Of a DNA stretch of 64,000 nucleotides, positions 53,405 to 62,447 are shown one piece after another. The notes under the pieces are model-generated. The model saw only the letters and a program-made list of their open reading frames with translations, searched no databases and was not told where the DNA came from. Both the position numbers and the translations under genes were made by a program. Where the stretch lies: contig JAHRYM010000001.1 of the NCBI GenBank assembly GCA_020622085.1, positions 991,117-1,055,116 of the forward strand. Direction: 5' to 3'. Every line of letters starts with the position of its first letter. Within the stretch, counting starts at the first letter, position 1. This DNA is from Paracoccaceae bacterium. GTDB taxonomy: Bacteria > Pseudomonadota > Alphaproteobacteria > Rhodobacterales > Rhodobacteraceae.

Positions 53405-54916
53405 TCAGTTCGCGGAACCGGGGCCTGGCTCGATGCCGACCTCCCGCGCGAGGCTGAGCAGTTCGGGATCGTCGGGGTTCACCTCAAGCGCGTTTCGCAG
53501 CACCGAAACGGCGACGGGCCGGTTGTCGTTGCGCAGGAGGAACCGGGCGAAAAGCAGGGATTCGCGCTGGCCGCTGCCCGAGAGTTCCACCGCCTGGGCA
53601 AGGCTTGCGCCGGCAAGTTCCACCGCGCCGCTCTGTTCATAGGCATCCGCGATCATCGTCAGCAGTTCAGGATCGCGCGAAGCCGATGTGAGCGCAACCC
53701 GCAGCGCGCTGATCGCGCCCGAGTAGTCGCGGTCCTGCATCAGCCACCGCGCGCGAAGCTTCTGGCCTTCGACCAGATTGGGGTTGAAGGCCAGAACCTC
53801 GTCCAGAATGGCGCGGGCTTCGGTGCGATTTCCCACGCCGTCCAGCATCCGCGCCAGCGCATAGCGATCCTCGGCGGGCGCGCTGCCCACCCTGCTGCCA
53901 CCCGCCAGTTCCTGCATCACGGCGAGGGCGGCGGCGCGTTCGCCCAGGTCGAACCGCAGCCCGGCGGCGGCCGCGCGATAAAGATCCGCGAGAGGTCCCT
54001 GCGCGGAACTGCCGGCCAGGGTGTCAAGTTGCCCGATCGCGTCGCGGGGGGCGAAATGGCCTTCGACATAGCTTGCGATCCGCTCGTGATCGCGCAGGTC
54101 GTCGCCATGCCGCGCGGCAAGGTCGCGCAGGAAAGCGACCGTTTCCTGCGGCTCGCCCTCGCCCAGATACCAGTCGCTCAGCCAGGACTGGATGTCCCTG
54201 TTGTCGGGGAAATCCCGATACATCGCCTTCAACTGGTCGATGTCGCCGCCGTCGCCCCTCCGGGACAGGACGTTCAGCTTCATCATGTTCAACTCGAGGC
54301 TATGGGAATGTTCCTTCATCCCGGCGTCGATCGCGGCCAGTGCCGCATCGGCGTCGGGACCGCTCATCAGCGCCTGGATCAAGACGCGACGAGCGGACAA
54401 GACGCCGGGCGCTTCAGCCAGGATCTCGCGGGCCGATGCCAGTGCCTTGTCGCGGGCGGCATCATCTGCGGCGCCATGGAAGGCCAGCGCCGCAAGGATG
54501 CCGCGCGTCCGGGGATTTGCAGGATCCGCGCGGCGCGGCACCGCCACCAGTGCCGCCGCGCGCTCGATGTCGTGGTCGGCCAGCGCGATTTCGGCCAGCG
54601 CGAGGTTTGCGTCAACATCCTCGCTTTGCCGCTCGCGCAGCGCGGTATATTGCGCACGTGCCGCAACAAGGTCTTCGCGCCCGAGGCTGATGGAGGCAAG
54701 GCCCCGCAATGCATCAAGGTTTTCCGGATCAAGCGCCAGCGCGCCACGATAGGATTCCTGCGCCGCATCCAGTGCACCCGCCTGCTGCTGCGCCGCCCCT
54801 TCTGTCACCAGATCGGCCGCCTTGTCGGCGCTTGACCTGCACCCACCGAGGCCAAGGCCGATGAAGGTCGCCAGCGCGAGGTTGAGCAGGATCTGCAAGG
54901 GACGGAACTGGGGCAC
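53405..54916 (-). CDS. TPR-repeat lipoprotein
   Basis: About 503 residues from the GTG at 54916 (a TTG at 54940 is the track start). The N-terminus (VPQFRPLQILLNLALATFIGLGLGGCRSSADKAADL) has a lipobox LGGC, so the mature protein should be lipid-anchored. The rest is consecutive tetratricopeptide-type helices (DAAQESYRGALALDPENLDALRGLASISL, LLTMIADAYEQSGAVELAGASLAQAVEL, PVAVSVLRNALEVNPDDPELLSLA). Similar TPR lipoproteins (PrsT/PilF-like) assist exopolysaccharide export or pilus assembly; the adjacent glycosyltransferase-deacetylase fusion favours polysaccharide. Confidence 0.8.
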   Translation of the reverse strand: MPQFRPLQILLNLALATFIGLGLGGCRSSADKAADLVTEGAAQQQAGALDAAQESYRGALALDPENLDALRGLASISLGREDLVAARAQYTALRERQSEDVDANLALAEIALADHDIERAAALVAVPRRADPANPRTRGILAALAFHGAADDAARDKALASAREILAEAPGVLSARRVLIQALMSGPDADAALAAIDAGMKEHSHSLELNMMKLNVLSRRGDGGDIDQLKAMYRDFPDNRDIQSWLSDWYLGEGEPQETVAFLRDLAARHGDDLRDHERIASYVEGHFAPRDAIGQLDTLAGSSAQGPLADLYRAAAAGLRFDLGERAAALAVMQELAGGSRVGSAPAEDRYALARMLDGVGNRTEARAILDEVLAFNPNLVEGQKLRARWLMQDRDYSGAISALRVALTSASRDPELLTMIADAYEQSGAVELAGASLAQAVELSGSGQRESLLFARFLLRNDNRPVAVSVLRNALEVNPDDPELLSLAREVGIEPGPGSAN

Positions 54917-55065
54917 GATTGGTGATCCGGAACAAGGCAACAGGTTGTGACGGGTTGGCGCCGCATCCGGGGCGCGCCAGCCGTCAGGGCGATGCTATAC
55001 GCAGATCCCGCGCTGCGAAAGCGCGGCCTTGCGCCTTTGGCGGCTGCTCTCCCCGGGGCGGTCTG

Positions 55066-56016
55066 TCACGCCTGTCCCAGGCGTTCCATCCGTGCGGTGC
55101 GGAGGCGGGCGAAGTCTTCTCCGGCGTGGTATGAGGAGCGCGTGAGTGGCGTGGCCGAGACCATGAGGAAGCCCTTGCCATAGGCCGCCGTTTCATAGCC
55201 CTTGAATTCCTCAGGGGTCACGAAGCGGTCGACGCGGTGGTGCTTGGGCGTCGGTTGCAGATACTGGCCGATGGTCAGGAAATCCACGTCGGCCGCGCGC
55301 ATGTCGTCCATCACTTGCCGCACACCCTGCGCATCCTCGCCAAGGCCCACCATGATGCCCGACTTGGTGAAGATCGTCGGATCAAGCTCCTTCACCCGCT
55401 GCAAGAGCCTGAGCGAGGCGAAGTAGCGCGCGCCGGGGCGGACGGTCGGGTAAAGGCCGGGAACGGTTTCAAGGTTGTGGTTGAAGACATCGGGCTTGGC
55501 CGCCACCACGGTTTCCAGCGCGGAAGGCGCGCATTTCAGGAAATCCGGCGTCAGGATTTCGATGGTCGTATCGGCGGCGCGGTGGCGGATGGCGCGGATG
55601 GTCTGGGCGAAATGCTCGGCCCCGCCGTCTTCCAGATCGTCGCGGTCGACGCTGGTGATGACGACATGCTTCAGCCCCAGCGTCTGCACGGCATGGGCGA
55701 CGCGGCCCGGCTCGAACGCATCCAGCACATCCGGTTTGCCGGTGGCGATGTTGCAGAACGAACAGCCGCGCGTGCAGATCTCGCCCATGATCATCATGGT
55801 GGCGTGCCCGGCGCTCCAGCATTCGCCGACGTTCGGGCAGGCCGCCTCTTCGCAGACGGTGGCCAGCTTGTTGTTGCGCAGGATCTCGCGCGTGTCCTTG
55901 TAGCCCTGCGAGGTCGGCGCCTTGACGCGGATCCAGGACGGTTTCTTGGGTTGGTCCTGATCCGGGCGGTGGGCCTTTTCAGGATGGCGCTGATCGGGGA
56001 TCTTGAGGTCGCGCAA
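55066..56016 (-). CDS. lipA: Lipoyl synthase
   Basis: Radical-SAM enzyme inserting two sulfurs into protein-bound octanoyl groups. The 316-residue protein has the auxiliary-cluster motif [13 protein letters not shown], the radical SAM CxxxCxxC motif [13 protein letters not shown], and the family end ([40 protein letters not shown]) with the serine ligand RSSYHA. Length and start are normal. Confidence 0.98.
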   Translation of the reverse strand: MRDLKIPDQRHPEKAHRPDQDQPKKPSWIRVKAPTSQGYKDTREILRNNKLATVCEEAACPNVGECWSAGHATMMIMGEICTRGCSFCNIATGKPDVLDAFEPGRVAHAVQTLGLKHVVITSVDRDDLEDGGAEHFAQTIRAIRHRAADTTIEILTPDFLKCAPSALETVVAAKPDVFNHNLETVPGLYPTVRPGARYFASLRLLQRVKELDPTIFTKSGIMVGLGEDAQGVRQVMDDMRAADVDFLTIGQYLQPTPKHHRVDRFVTPEEFKGYETAAYGKGFLMVSATPLTRSSYHAGEDFARLRTARMERLGQA

Positions 56017-56136
56017 CGGATATTCCCCCTGTCGGAAGCTTCCTTGCCGACATAGGCTTTCACCTGTCCGCTGGCAACAGGATCCTGCGCGCAGGCGGAG
56101 CGGAGCGGGGCGTGGGTGGGGGGTGCGCCTTGCGCG

Positions 56137-57141
56137 TCAAGCGGACTGGCCCGCTCCGCAGCGCCCCCGACGCATCATCCGGTCGAGATAGACCGCGCAG
56201 CCGGTCAGCGCGGCATAGTCGTCCTCGATCACATGGACCGAGAATCCGTCCATGAAATCCGAAAACCGCCCCTTGTCGCGGAAGGCTTGCGCAAAGCCGA
56301 AGCGGTGGAAGTGCGGCTGCATCGCCCGCGCGACGCCACCGATCAGGTAGATGCCGCCGAAGGGCAGGTGGTTCAGCCCGAGGTCGCCTGTGACGCGCCC
56401 GAGCAGCCGGACAAAGACCGCCCCCGCCGCCTCGGCAACGGGGTCGGAGCCATCGGCAAGGCATTGCATGATCCGGGCGGCGGGGTGGTCGCGGGGGGTG
56501 CCCTGTTCGGTCGCGCACCAGGCATAGACACGTTCAAGACCGCGGCCTGAAAGCGCATCCTCGACCCCGGCAAAGCCATGGGCCGGCTCGACGGAATGCA
56601 ACAGCCGCAGGTCGGCCTCATTGCGCACGGGCAGGCTTGCATGGCCGCATTCCGACGCGACGACGATCCGGCCGCCCGGTGTTTCATGGACGGGTGCAGC
56701 GTTGAAGCCGGTGCCCACCCCGATCACCAGTTGCGCCGCACCGGGGCGCGGGGCCTCGGTGCCGCAGATGACCGTAGCCAGCGCATCGGCGCCCAGATGC
56801 CCCAGAGCATGACCCTGGGCCTGCAGGTCGTTCAGCACTGCCACCGTTTCCGCCCTGGTCGCGCGGGCGACGGCCGCTTCGTCGATGGTCCAGTCAAGAT
56901 TGGTCAGCGTGGCCACGCCATCGCGGACCGGGCCCGCCGCAGCCACGCAGGCGCCAGCGCAATCCACCCCGCCAAAGCCGGCGAGATAATCGCCGAGCAC
57001 CGCGTCCAGACCGGGATAGCCGGCATTGGGATAACGCCGGATGGTATCGCGCCGGACCGCGCCGCCCTGCGACAGCGCCACGCGGGTATTGGTGCCGCCG
57101 ATATCGGCCAGCAGGGTCATCGTATTGGCTGGCAGCATCAT
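56137..57141 (-). CDS. glk: Glucokinase
   Basis: Cytosolic kinase forming glucose-6-phosphate, Glk (Pfam Glucokinase) type. The protein has LLADIGGTNTRVALSQGG (ATP phosphate-1 loop), LTNLDWTIDEAAVARA, VIGVGTGFNAAPV, IVVASECGHASLPV and GGIYLIGGVARAM. Two starts are plausible: ATG at 57141 (MMLPANTMTLLAD, with AGGAC upstream) or 57120; the first has the better ribosome binding site. It is divergent from the alpha-glucoside transporter genes, consistent with phosphorylating glucose derived from imported glucosides. Confidence 0.93.
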   Translation of the reverse strand: MMLPANTMTLLADIGGTNTRVALSQGGAVRRDTIRRYPNAGYPGLDAVLGDYLAGFGGVDCAGACVAAAGPVRDGVATLTNLDWTIDEAAVARATRAETVAVLNDLQAQGHALGHLGADALATVICGTEAPRPGAAQLVIGVGTGFNAAPVHETPGGRIVVASECGHASLPVRNEADLRLLHSVEPAHGFAGVEDALSGRGLERVYAWCATEQGTPRDHPAARIMQCLADGSDPVAEAAGAVFVRLLGRVTGDLGLNHLPFGGIYLIGGVARAMQPHFHRFGFAQAFRDKGRFSDFMDGFSVHVIEDDYAALTGCAVYLDRMMRRGRCGAGQSA

Positions 57142-57538
57142 TTGTGTCCTGTCCGAAGCGCCGGTGCCTTGGCCAAGGCGTGATAGGATGGTTTCATGCG
57201 CGGCCGCAAGTATTCCGCTGCATGTCCACGGCCGCGAGGCTCTGGCCGGGACAATCGCCTCCGGACTTCGCGCCTTTCGTCCGGAAGCTTGCGCATGTGG
57301 CGGTCGCATTCGCCTGCTGCGCGCAGGGGGGGCGGCGCCCGCTCGCGTGACGCGCGTGCGACACATCGGCCCAAAACCCCGCAGTTGTCGCATCTGCCCG
57401 TTTGACAAATGCGCCGCCCGCGCCCCAAAGCAGGGCGACCGGGTGCACGGGGCGGGCGACCGGGCCGGGCGCACGCGCGCGCAAGTTGCGCTGATTTGCC
57501 CCGGGGTTTCGTGGCCAGACGCGGAGGGATCGGACAGC
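57142..57538 (+). other. Divergent glk-aglE intergenic region
   Basis: About 400 bases without a supported gene. It contains an inverted repeat TCCGGAC-N12-GTCCGGA (57260-57285) and a TTGACA hexamer at 57402-57407 without a clear -10 partner. No LacI-type regulator gene is nearby. Confidence 0.5.
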
Positions 57539-58903
57539 ATGAGGGGTGACCGGCTTGCCAGCATCCTGGCCTTTGTCGCGCAGGTGCTTCCGGCAGGCGC
57601 CGCCGGCGCGCAGGACCTGCCGTTTCCGCCCGGCGAGGATCCGCGCTTCGATTGGCAGAGCTACGACGATTTCAACCGCCGCATCAGCCTCGACGGGCAG
57701 GAACTGACGGTGTTCGGCCCCTGGCGCGGACCCGATGCCCGGATGTTCGGCACGGTTCTTGCCTATTTCACCGCCGCCTCGGGGGTGCGGGTTTCTTATG
57801 CCTCGTCCGAGCACTATGAACAGCAGATCGTCATCGATACGCAGGCGGGCAGCCCCCCCGACATCGCCATCCTGCCCCAGCCCGGGCTGATCGCCGATCT
57901 GGCCACGCGCGGGTTCCTTGCGCCCCTGGGCAAGACCACCGGCGACTGGCTCGAGCGGAACTATGCCGCAGGTGCAAGCTGGCTGCGACTTGGCACCTAT
58001 CCGGGGCCGGACGGCATGCCCGCGCTTTACGGGTTTCCCTACAAGGCCGAGCTGAAATCGCTGGTCTGGTATGTGCCGGACACCTTTGCCGATGCGGGCT
58101 ACGCCGTTCCTGAAACGCTGGAGGATCTGCGGGCTCTGACCGAACGGATCGCCGCTGACGGCAGGGTGCCCTGGTGCATCGGGCTTGGGTCGGGGGGGGC
58201 CACCGGCTGGCCGGCGACCGACTGGGTCGAGGATCTGCTGCTGCGCCGGGCGCCGGTTGAAACCTACGACGACTGGGTAACGAACAAGATCCCCTTCACC
58301 GATCCGGCGGTCGTGCAGGCGATCGAGGACTTCGGCTGGTTCGCCCGCAACGACCGCTTTGTAGATGGTGGTGCGGCTGCAGTGGCGCCGACTGATTTCC
58401 GTGACAGTGTCGCGGGGCTTTTTACCAGCCCGCCGCGGTGCTACCTGCACCGGCAGGCCTCGTTCATCCCGTCCTATTTCCCCGAAGGCACCAGGTTGGG
58501 GCAAGATGCCGATTTCTTCTATTTCCCGGCTGCCGCAGCCAGCAATGCCGGCAGGCCGGTCCTTGGCTCGGGAACGCTGGCGGTGATCACCCGCGACGGG
58601 CCGGCGGCGCGCGCCTTCATCGAGTTCCTGGAAACGCCGATCGCGCATGAGCTCTGGATGGCGCAGGGCAGTTTCCTGACCCCGCACCTGCGCGTGAACA
58701 AGGCCGCATATGCCAGCGACACCGCCCGAAGGCAGGGCGAGATCCTTCTGGGGGCCACGACCTTCCGCTTCGACGGATCGGATCTGATGCCGGGTCCGGT
58801 CGGCACGGGTGCCTTCTGGAGCGGCATGGTCGACTATGCCGGAGGTGCCGCGGCCATGGACGTAGCCCGTCGTATCCAGAAGGTATGGGATGACATCCGC
58901 TAG
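57539..58903 (+). CDS. aglE: Alpha-glucoside-type ABC substrate-binding protein (AglE-like)
   Basis: 454 residues from the ATG at 57539 (MRGDRLASILAFVAQVLPAGAAGAQDLPFPPGEDPRFDWQSYDDFN), with GGAGGG upstream and a signal peptide ending AGAQ. Family-1 extracellular binding-protein features include GQELTVFGPWRGPDARMFGTVLAYFTAASGVRVSYASSEHYEQQIVIDTQAGSPPDIAILPQPGLIADL, characteristic of AglE proteins, and SPPRCYLHRQASFIPSYFPEG. The downstream permeases are AglF- and AglG-like, and glk is next door. Probable ligands are maltose, sucrose or trehalose. Confidence 0.82.
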   Translation: MRGDRLASILAFVAQVLPAGAAGAQDLPFPPGEDPRFDWQSYDDFNRRISLDGQELTVFGPWRGPDARMFGTVLAYFTAASGVRVSYASSEHYEQQIVIDTQAGSPPDIAILPQPGLIADLATRGFLAPLGKTTGDWLERNYAAGASWLRLGTYPGPDGMPALYGFPYKAELKSLVWYVPDTFADAGYAVPETLEDLRALTERIAADGRVPWCIGLGSGGATGWPATDWVEDLLLRRAPVETYDDWVTNKIPFTDPAVVQAIEDFGWFARNDRFVDGGAAAVAPTDFRDSVAGLFTSPPRCYLHRQASFIPSYFPEGTRLGQDADFFYFPAAAASNAGRPVLGSGTLAVITRDGPAARAFIEFLETPIAHELWMAQGSFLTPHLRVNKAAYASDTARRQGEILLGATTFRFDGSDLMPGPVGTGAFWSGMVDYAGGAAAMDVARRIQKVWDDIR

Positions 58904-58939
58904 GCCGACGGCTGGTGGTGCGGGGGCGAAAGACCGGAC

Positions 58940-59986
58940 ATGCAACAGGCATTGACGACATTGGCGGGCTTTGCGCTTTGCGCGGCCTTGCCGATCGTCT
59001 GGCTTTTCGGCTCAAGCCGGGCACTGGACCTCGTGCTGCCGGCGCGCGGCGCAGGAGGCGGGCGCAACCAGCGCCGCGCCGAGCGGATCCGGCCCTGGCT
59101 GTTCCTTGCGCCTTCGCTGGGGTTTCTTGGCCTCTATCTTGTCTATCCGGCGCTGGCGACGATCTGGTTTTCGCTGCACGACGCATCGGGGCGAGCCTTT
59201 GTCGGCACCGCCAATCATGCCTGGTTCTGGCAGGATGCGCCCGCCCGCCGCGCGGCGCTGAACTCTTGCCTCTGGGTTCTTGTGGCCCCGGCGCTGACCA
59301 CGGCAGCCGGGCTTGGCATTGCGGCCATGAGCCAGCGCGTGGCCTGGGGCGGATTGGCGCGGGCGCTCATCGTGCTGCCGACGGCAATCTCTTCTGTGGG
59401 GGCGGCGGTCATCTGGAAATTCGTCTATGACTACCGCCCCGTCGGGACGGCGCAGACCGGGATCCTGAATGCGATTGTCGTCTGGGCCGGCGGGACGCCT
59501 CAGGCCTGGATCATCATGCCGTTCTGGAACAGCCTCGCGCTGATGGCCGTGCTGATCTGGCTGCACACGGGGTTTGCCATGATCGTCCTGTCGGCCGCGC
59601 TGCGGGCGGTCCCGGCCGAGACCGTCGCGGCAGCAGAGCTTGACGGGCTGTCCGGGCGCCAGGTCTTCCTGCATATCCAGGTGCCGCAGATCCAGGGCGC
59701 GATCCGGGCGGTCTGGGCGGTTTTGTCGCTGATCGCGCTCAAGGTCTTCGATATCGTGCTGGCGATGACCAACGGACAATGGAACACCGAGGTGCTGGCC
59801 AGCCTGATGTTTGGCTGGATGTTGCGCGGTGGCGGCGATTTCGGGCGTGGCGCGACCGTCGCCACCGTGCTGATGACGATGGCGATTCCGGTCGCGGCCT
59901 GGCGGCTTCTGGTCCTGCATCGCAAGTCCGGGCAGCGCGGATCAGGGCAGCGCGGATCAGGGCAGCGCAGATCAGGGCGGCGCTGA
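58940..59986 (+). CDS. aglF: Alpha-glucoside-type ABC permease (AglF-like)
   Basis: 348-residue permease of the MalF/AglF type with six or more helices. EAA-type loop: AAAELDGLSGRQVFLHIQVPQIQGAIRAVWAVLSLIALKVFDIVLAMTNGQWNTEVLASLMFGWMLRGGGDFGRGA. N-terminal QQALTTLAGFALCAALPIVWLF and PWLFLAPSLGFLGLYLVYPALATIWFSL match the family. The C-terminus is extended by a basic repeat GQRGSGQRGSGQRRSGRR encoded by 15-bp tandem units. Confidence 0.85.
   Translation: MQQALTTLAGFALCAALPIVWLFGSSRALDLVLPARGAGGGRNQRRAERIRPWLFLAPSLGFLGLYLVYPALATIWFSLHDASGRAFVGTANHAWFWQDAPARRAALNSCLWVLVAPALTTAAGLGIAAMSQRVAWGGLARALIVLPTAISSVGAAVIWKFVYDYRPVGTAQTGILNAIVVWAGGTPQAWIIMPFWNSLALMAVLIWLHTGFAMIVLSAALRAVPAETVAAAELDGLSGRQVFLHIQVPQIQGAIRAVWAVLSLIALKVFDIVLAMTNGQWNTEVLASLMFGWMLRGGGDFGRGATVATVLMTMAIPVAAWRLLVLHRKSGQRGSGQRGSGQRRSGRR
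59931..59986 (+). repeat. 15-bp tandem repeat at the 3' end of aglF
   Basis: GGCAGCGCGGATCAG at 59931 and 59946, GGCAGCGCAGATCAG at 59961, then a partial GGCGGCGCTGA. The repeat is in frame, adding GQRGS units to the protein end. Confidence 0.9.
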
Positions 59987-59987
59987 G

Positions 59988-61151
59988 ATGGCCGGGCGGA
60001 GGCCGTCGCTTCTGGTTCATGTGGTGCTGGCGGTTGTCGTCGCGCTCTGGACCTTGCCGGTGGTCGGGCTTTTCGTCACGTCCTTGCGCGACGGTGATGC
60101 CGTCGCCGCGTCCGGCTGGTGGACCGCCCTTGCCCCGAACGAGACGCGGGGCATGACCCGTGTCATGGGGCACGGCTTGCCGCAGGACGCCAGCCAGGTT
60201 CTGGAGGGCTCGCTTTTCCCCCGGGGCAGGGCAGGCCGGATCATCGCTGTCGGAGTCCGCTCCACCGCGCCCGATGCCTTCCGGCCCGGGCAGCCGATCG
60301 AAATCGCCGGCGGCCGGCTGGTCGTCGAGGAGGATGGCCGATACCGCCTGACACTCGTAGTTCCGCCGGGGGGCGGGCCGACGGATGGCTGGACCGGCAA
60401 TTTCGCGCCGGGCGGCGGCACGCGCATCTTTTATACGGCGCGCATGCCTGCGGCGCTGGGGTTTGACAATTATGCCCGCGTCTTCAAGGCCGAGGGACTT
60501 TTGCGCGCGCTGCTCAACTCGCTCTTGGTGGCGGTTCCCTCGACCCTGATCCCGACGCTGGTTGCGGCATTCGCCGCCTATGCCCTGGTCTGGATGCGCT
60601 TTCCGGGCCGGTGGATCATGGGTGCCGGCATCGCGGCGTTGATGGCTGTGCCCTTGCAGATGGCTCTGATCCCGCTTCTGGTGCTTTACAACAAGGCGGG
60701 GCAGGCCATCGGCATCGATCCGAGAAGCTTCATCGCTGTCTGGCTTGCCCATACCGGCTTCGGCCTGCCGCTGGCAGTGCATATCCTGCGCAGTGCCATG
60801 ATGGCCGTTCCGCCCGACATCATCGCCAGCGCGCGTCTCGATGGTCTGCGCGAAGACGCCATCCTTTTCCGCATCGTTCTGCCCCTGGCCTTGCCCACGA
60901 TTGCCGCCTTTGCGACGTTCCAGTTTCTCTGGACTTGGAACGACCTGCTGGTGGCCCTGGTCTTCCTGGGACCGCAGGATGATCGGCTGGTGCTGACGGG
61001 GCGGCTTCTCAACCTTCTGGGGTCGCGGGGTGGAGACTGGGAGATTCTGGCAGCAGCCGGCTTCGTGTCGATGGCGGTTCCGCTGGCGGTCTACCTCGGC
61101 CTGCGCAAATTCCTGATGCGAAGCTTCGTTCTGGACGGTTTTGCAGAATAA
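59988..61151 (+). CDS. aglG: Alpha-glucoside-type ABC permease (AglG-like)
   Basis: 387-residue MalG-family permease, ATG one base after the aglF stop. The large extracytoplasmic insertion after the first helix (SGWWTALAPNETRGMTRVMG...PGGGPTDGWTGNFAPGGGTRIFYTARMPAALGFDNYARVFKAEG) is typical of AglG and longer than in ordinary MalG. EAA loop: ASARLDGLREDAILFRIVLPLALPTIAAFATFQFLWTWNDLLVALVFLGPQDDRLVLTGRL. No ATPase (aglK) or glucosidase (aglA) gene follows. Confidence 0.85.
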   Translation: MAGRRPSLLVHVVLAVVVALWTLPVVGLFVTSLRDGDAVAASGWWTALAPNETRGMTRVMGHGLPQDASQVLEGSLFPRGRAGRIIAVGVRSTAPDAFRPGQPIEIAGGRLVVEEDGRYRLTLVVPPGGGPTDGWTGNFAPGGGTRIFYTARMPAALGFDNYARVFKAEGLLRALLNSLLVAVPSTLIPTLVAAFAAYALVWMRFPGRWIMGAGIAALMAVPLQMALIPLLVLYNKAGQAIGIDPRSFIAVWLAHTGFGLPLAVHILRSAMMAVPPDIIASARLDGLREDAILFRIVLPLALPTIAAFATFQFLWTWNDLLVALVFLGPQDDRLVLTGRLLNLLGSRGGDWEILAAAGFVSMAVPLAVYLGLRKFLMRSFVLDGFAE

Positions 61152-61287
61152 TCATTATAAAACAGATATTTATAAATTAATTCTCAGGCGATTATATTGC
61201 CGTGTTGCGTCGCGCTGGCCCCGATCCCTGATCGATCAGCCGAAAACATTGAGTAAAGACAAATATCAGCAAAAAAACAGCATAAAC

Positions 61288-61316
61288 TTGGCAAGTAATG
61301 TATGAAAAAGTATATT
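61288..61316 (+). promoter_or_regulatory. Near-consensus sigma70 promoter
   Basis: TTGGCA (61288-61293), exactly 17 bases, then TATATT (61311-61316). It lies in an AT-rich patch running from the aglG stop to about 61330 and faces the GNAT gene. The predicted start of transcription is about 61323. Confidence 0.75.
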
Positions 61317-61410
61317 TGTTCTTTGATACTTCGGGCCAGCCACTCTGCTTGTCGTGACGCCGTCGATTGCGGTTAACGCGACATTAGTGATCTGCGGGCC
61401 AGATGGAGCC

Positions 61411-62340
61411 ATGCAGCCCCCCCATCCGCCCTCCTTTCGCAGCCCCGACCGGCTGCCCCTGCAACAGTCACCCTTCTATGGCCGCGCGTTGCGCCTGCTT
61501 GGCGCCGAGGTGCGGCAGGTTTCGCTGCAAGACGGGGGGAGGTGCTGGGGGCAGGCCTTGCTCTTGCGTCGGGGCTGGCGCGGGCTGGGGGTGACGGCCT
61601 GTCTGCGCGGGCCGCTCTGGCAAGGCGATCCGTCACCCGAACTGCGGGCGGGCCTACTGGCCGGGCTTCGCCGGGAAACCGGGCTTCTGCTGATACAGCC
61701 GGAAGGGGCCGACACCCCGACACAGGGCCTGCCGCTTGCAGGGGGGCGCGATCTGGCGATCCTGCCGCTGCGCGATCCCGTGGCACAGCGGCGCGCATTC
61801 AACCGGAGCTGGCGCAACCACCTGTGCCGGGGCGAAACCTCGGGGCTCGGGATCGAATCGCTCAACCCCGCTGCCGAAGATCTGGACTGGATCCTTGCCG
61901 CCGACCGCCGACAGCAGCACCAGAAGGGTTATCGCGCCTTGCCCGCCCGCTTCGTCTTTGCCTGGGCGGCCGCCAACCCGGGTGCGATGCGGCTTTACCG
62001 CGCGCGCGCCGGCCGCGACGTCGTGGCTGCGGCCCTGTTCCTGCTGCACCGGCCCTGGGCAAGCTATCACATCGCCGTCTCGTTGCCGGCAGCGCGGAAC
62101 ATGGAGGCGCACCGCCTGATCCTGTGGCACGCGATGCAGGAACTGCGCTCCGAAGGCTGCGATACGCTGGACCTGGGGGTAGCAGAGGCATCAAACCCGG
62201 GTCTTGCGGCGTTCAAGCGCGACACCGGGGCGCGATTGGAGACCTCTGGCCGGTCGGTTCTTGTGTTGCCGCCCCGGCGTGGGCGCCCGGCATTTCTGCT
62301 TGGTCCGCTTCGGGGCCGGCCCGGGACCGGGAGCAGATGA
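61411..62340 (+). CDS. GNAT/FemAB-like acyltransferase
   Basis: 309 residues from the ATG at 61411 (MQPPHPPSFRSPDRLPLQQSPFYGRALRLLGAEVRQV); a GTG at 61354 is also in frame. The pattern is that of FemAB/CelD-like GNATs: LQQSPFYGRAL, RRAFNRSWRNHLCRGE, AADRRQQHQKGYRALPARFVFAWAAANPGAMRLYRARAGRDVVAAALFLLHRPWASYHIAVSLPAARNMEAHRLILWHAMQELRSEGCDTLDLG and NPGLAAFKRDTGARLE. Substrate unknown; peptidoglycan, exopolysaccharide or lipid acylation are possibilities. Confidence 0.75.
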   Translation: MQPPHPPSFRSPDRLPLQQSPFYGRALRLLGAEVRQVSLQDGGRCWGQALLLRRGWRGLGVTACLRGPLWQGDPSPELRAGLLAGLRRETGLLLIQPEGADTPTQGLPLAGGRDLAILPLRDPVAQRRAFNRSWRNHLCRGETSGLGIESLNPAAEDLDWILAADRRQQHQKGYRALPARFVFAWAAANPGAMRLYRARAGRDVVAAALFLLHRPWASYHIAVSLPAARNMEAHRLILWHAMQELRSEGCDTLDLGVAEASNPGLAAFKRDTGARLETSGRSVLVLPPRRGRPAFLLGPLRGRPGTGSR

Positions 62341-62447
62341 ACCTCTGTGCGCCGGTTCTGGCCCTCGACCATGCCCGGGCGCGCCGTGTTCCCGACGGCC
62401 GGACCGCAAGCCAGCCCGGCAGGTCAGGCCCCCGGGGGGGGGGCGGA

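Noticed and set aside
57194-58945. 583-residue minus-strand ORF opposite aglE
   Set aside because: Same shadow effect; the plus strand encodes a recognisable binding protein with signal peptide.
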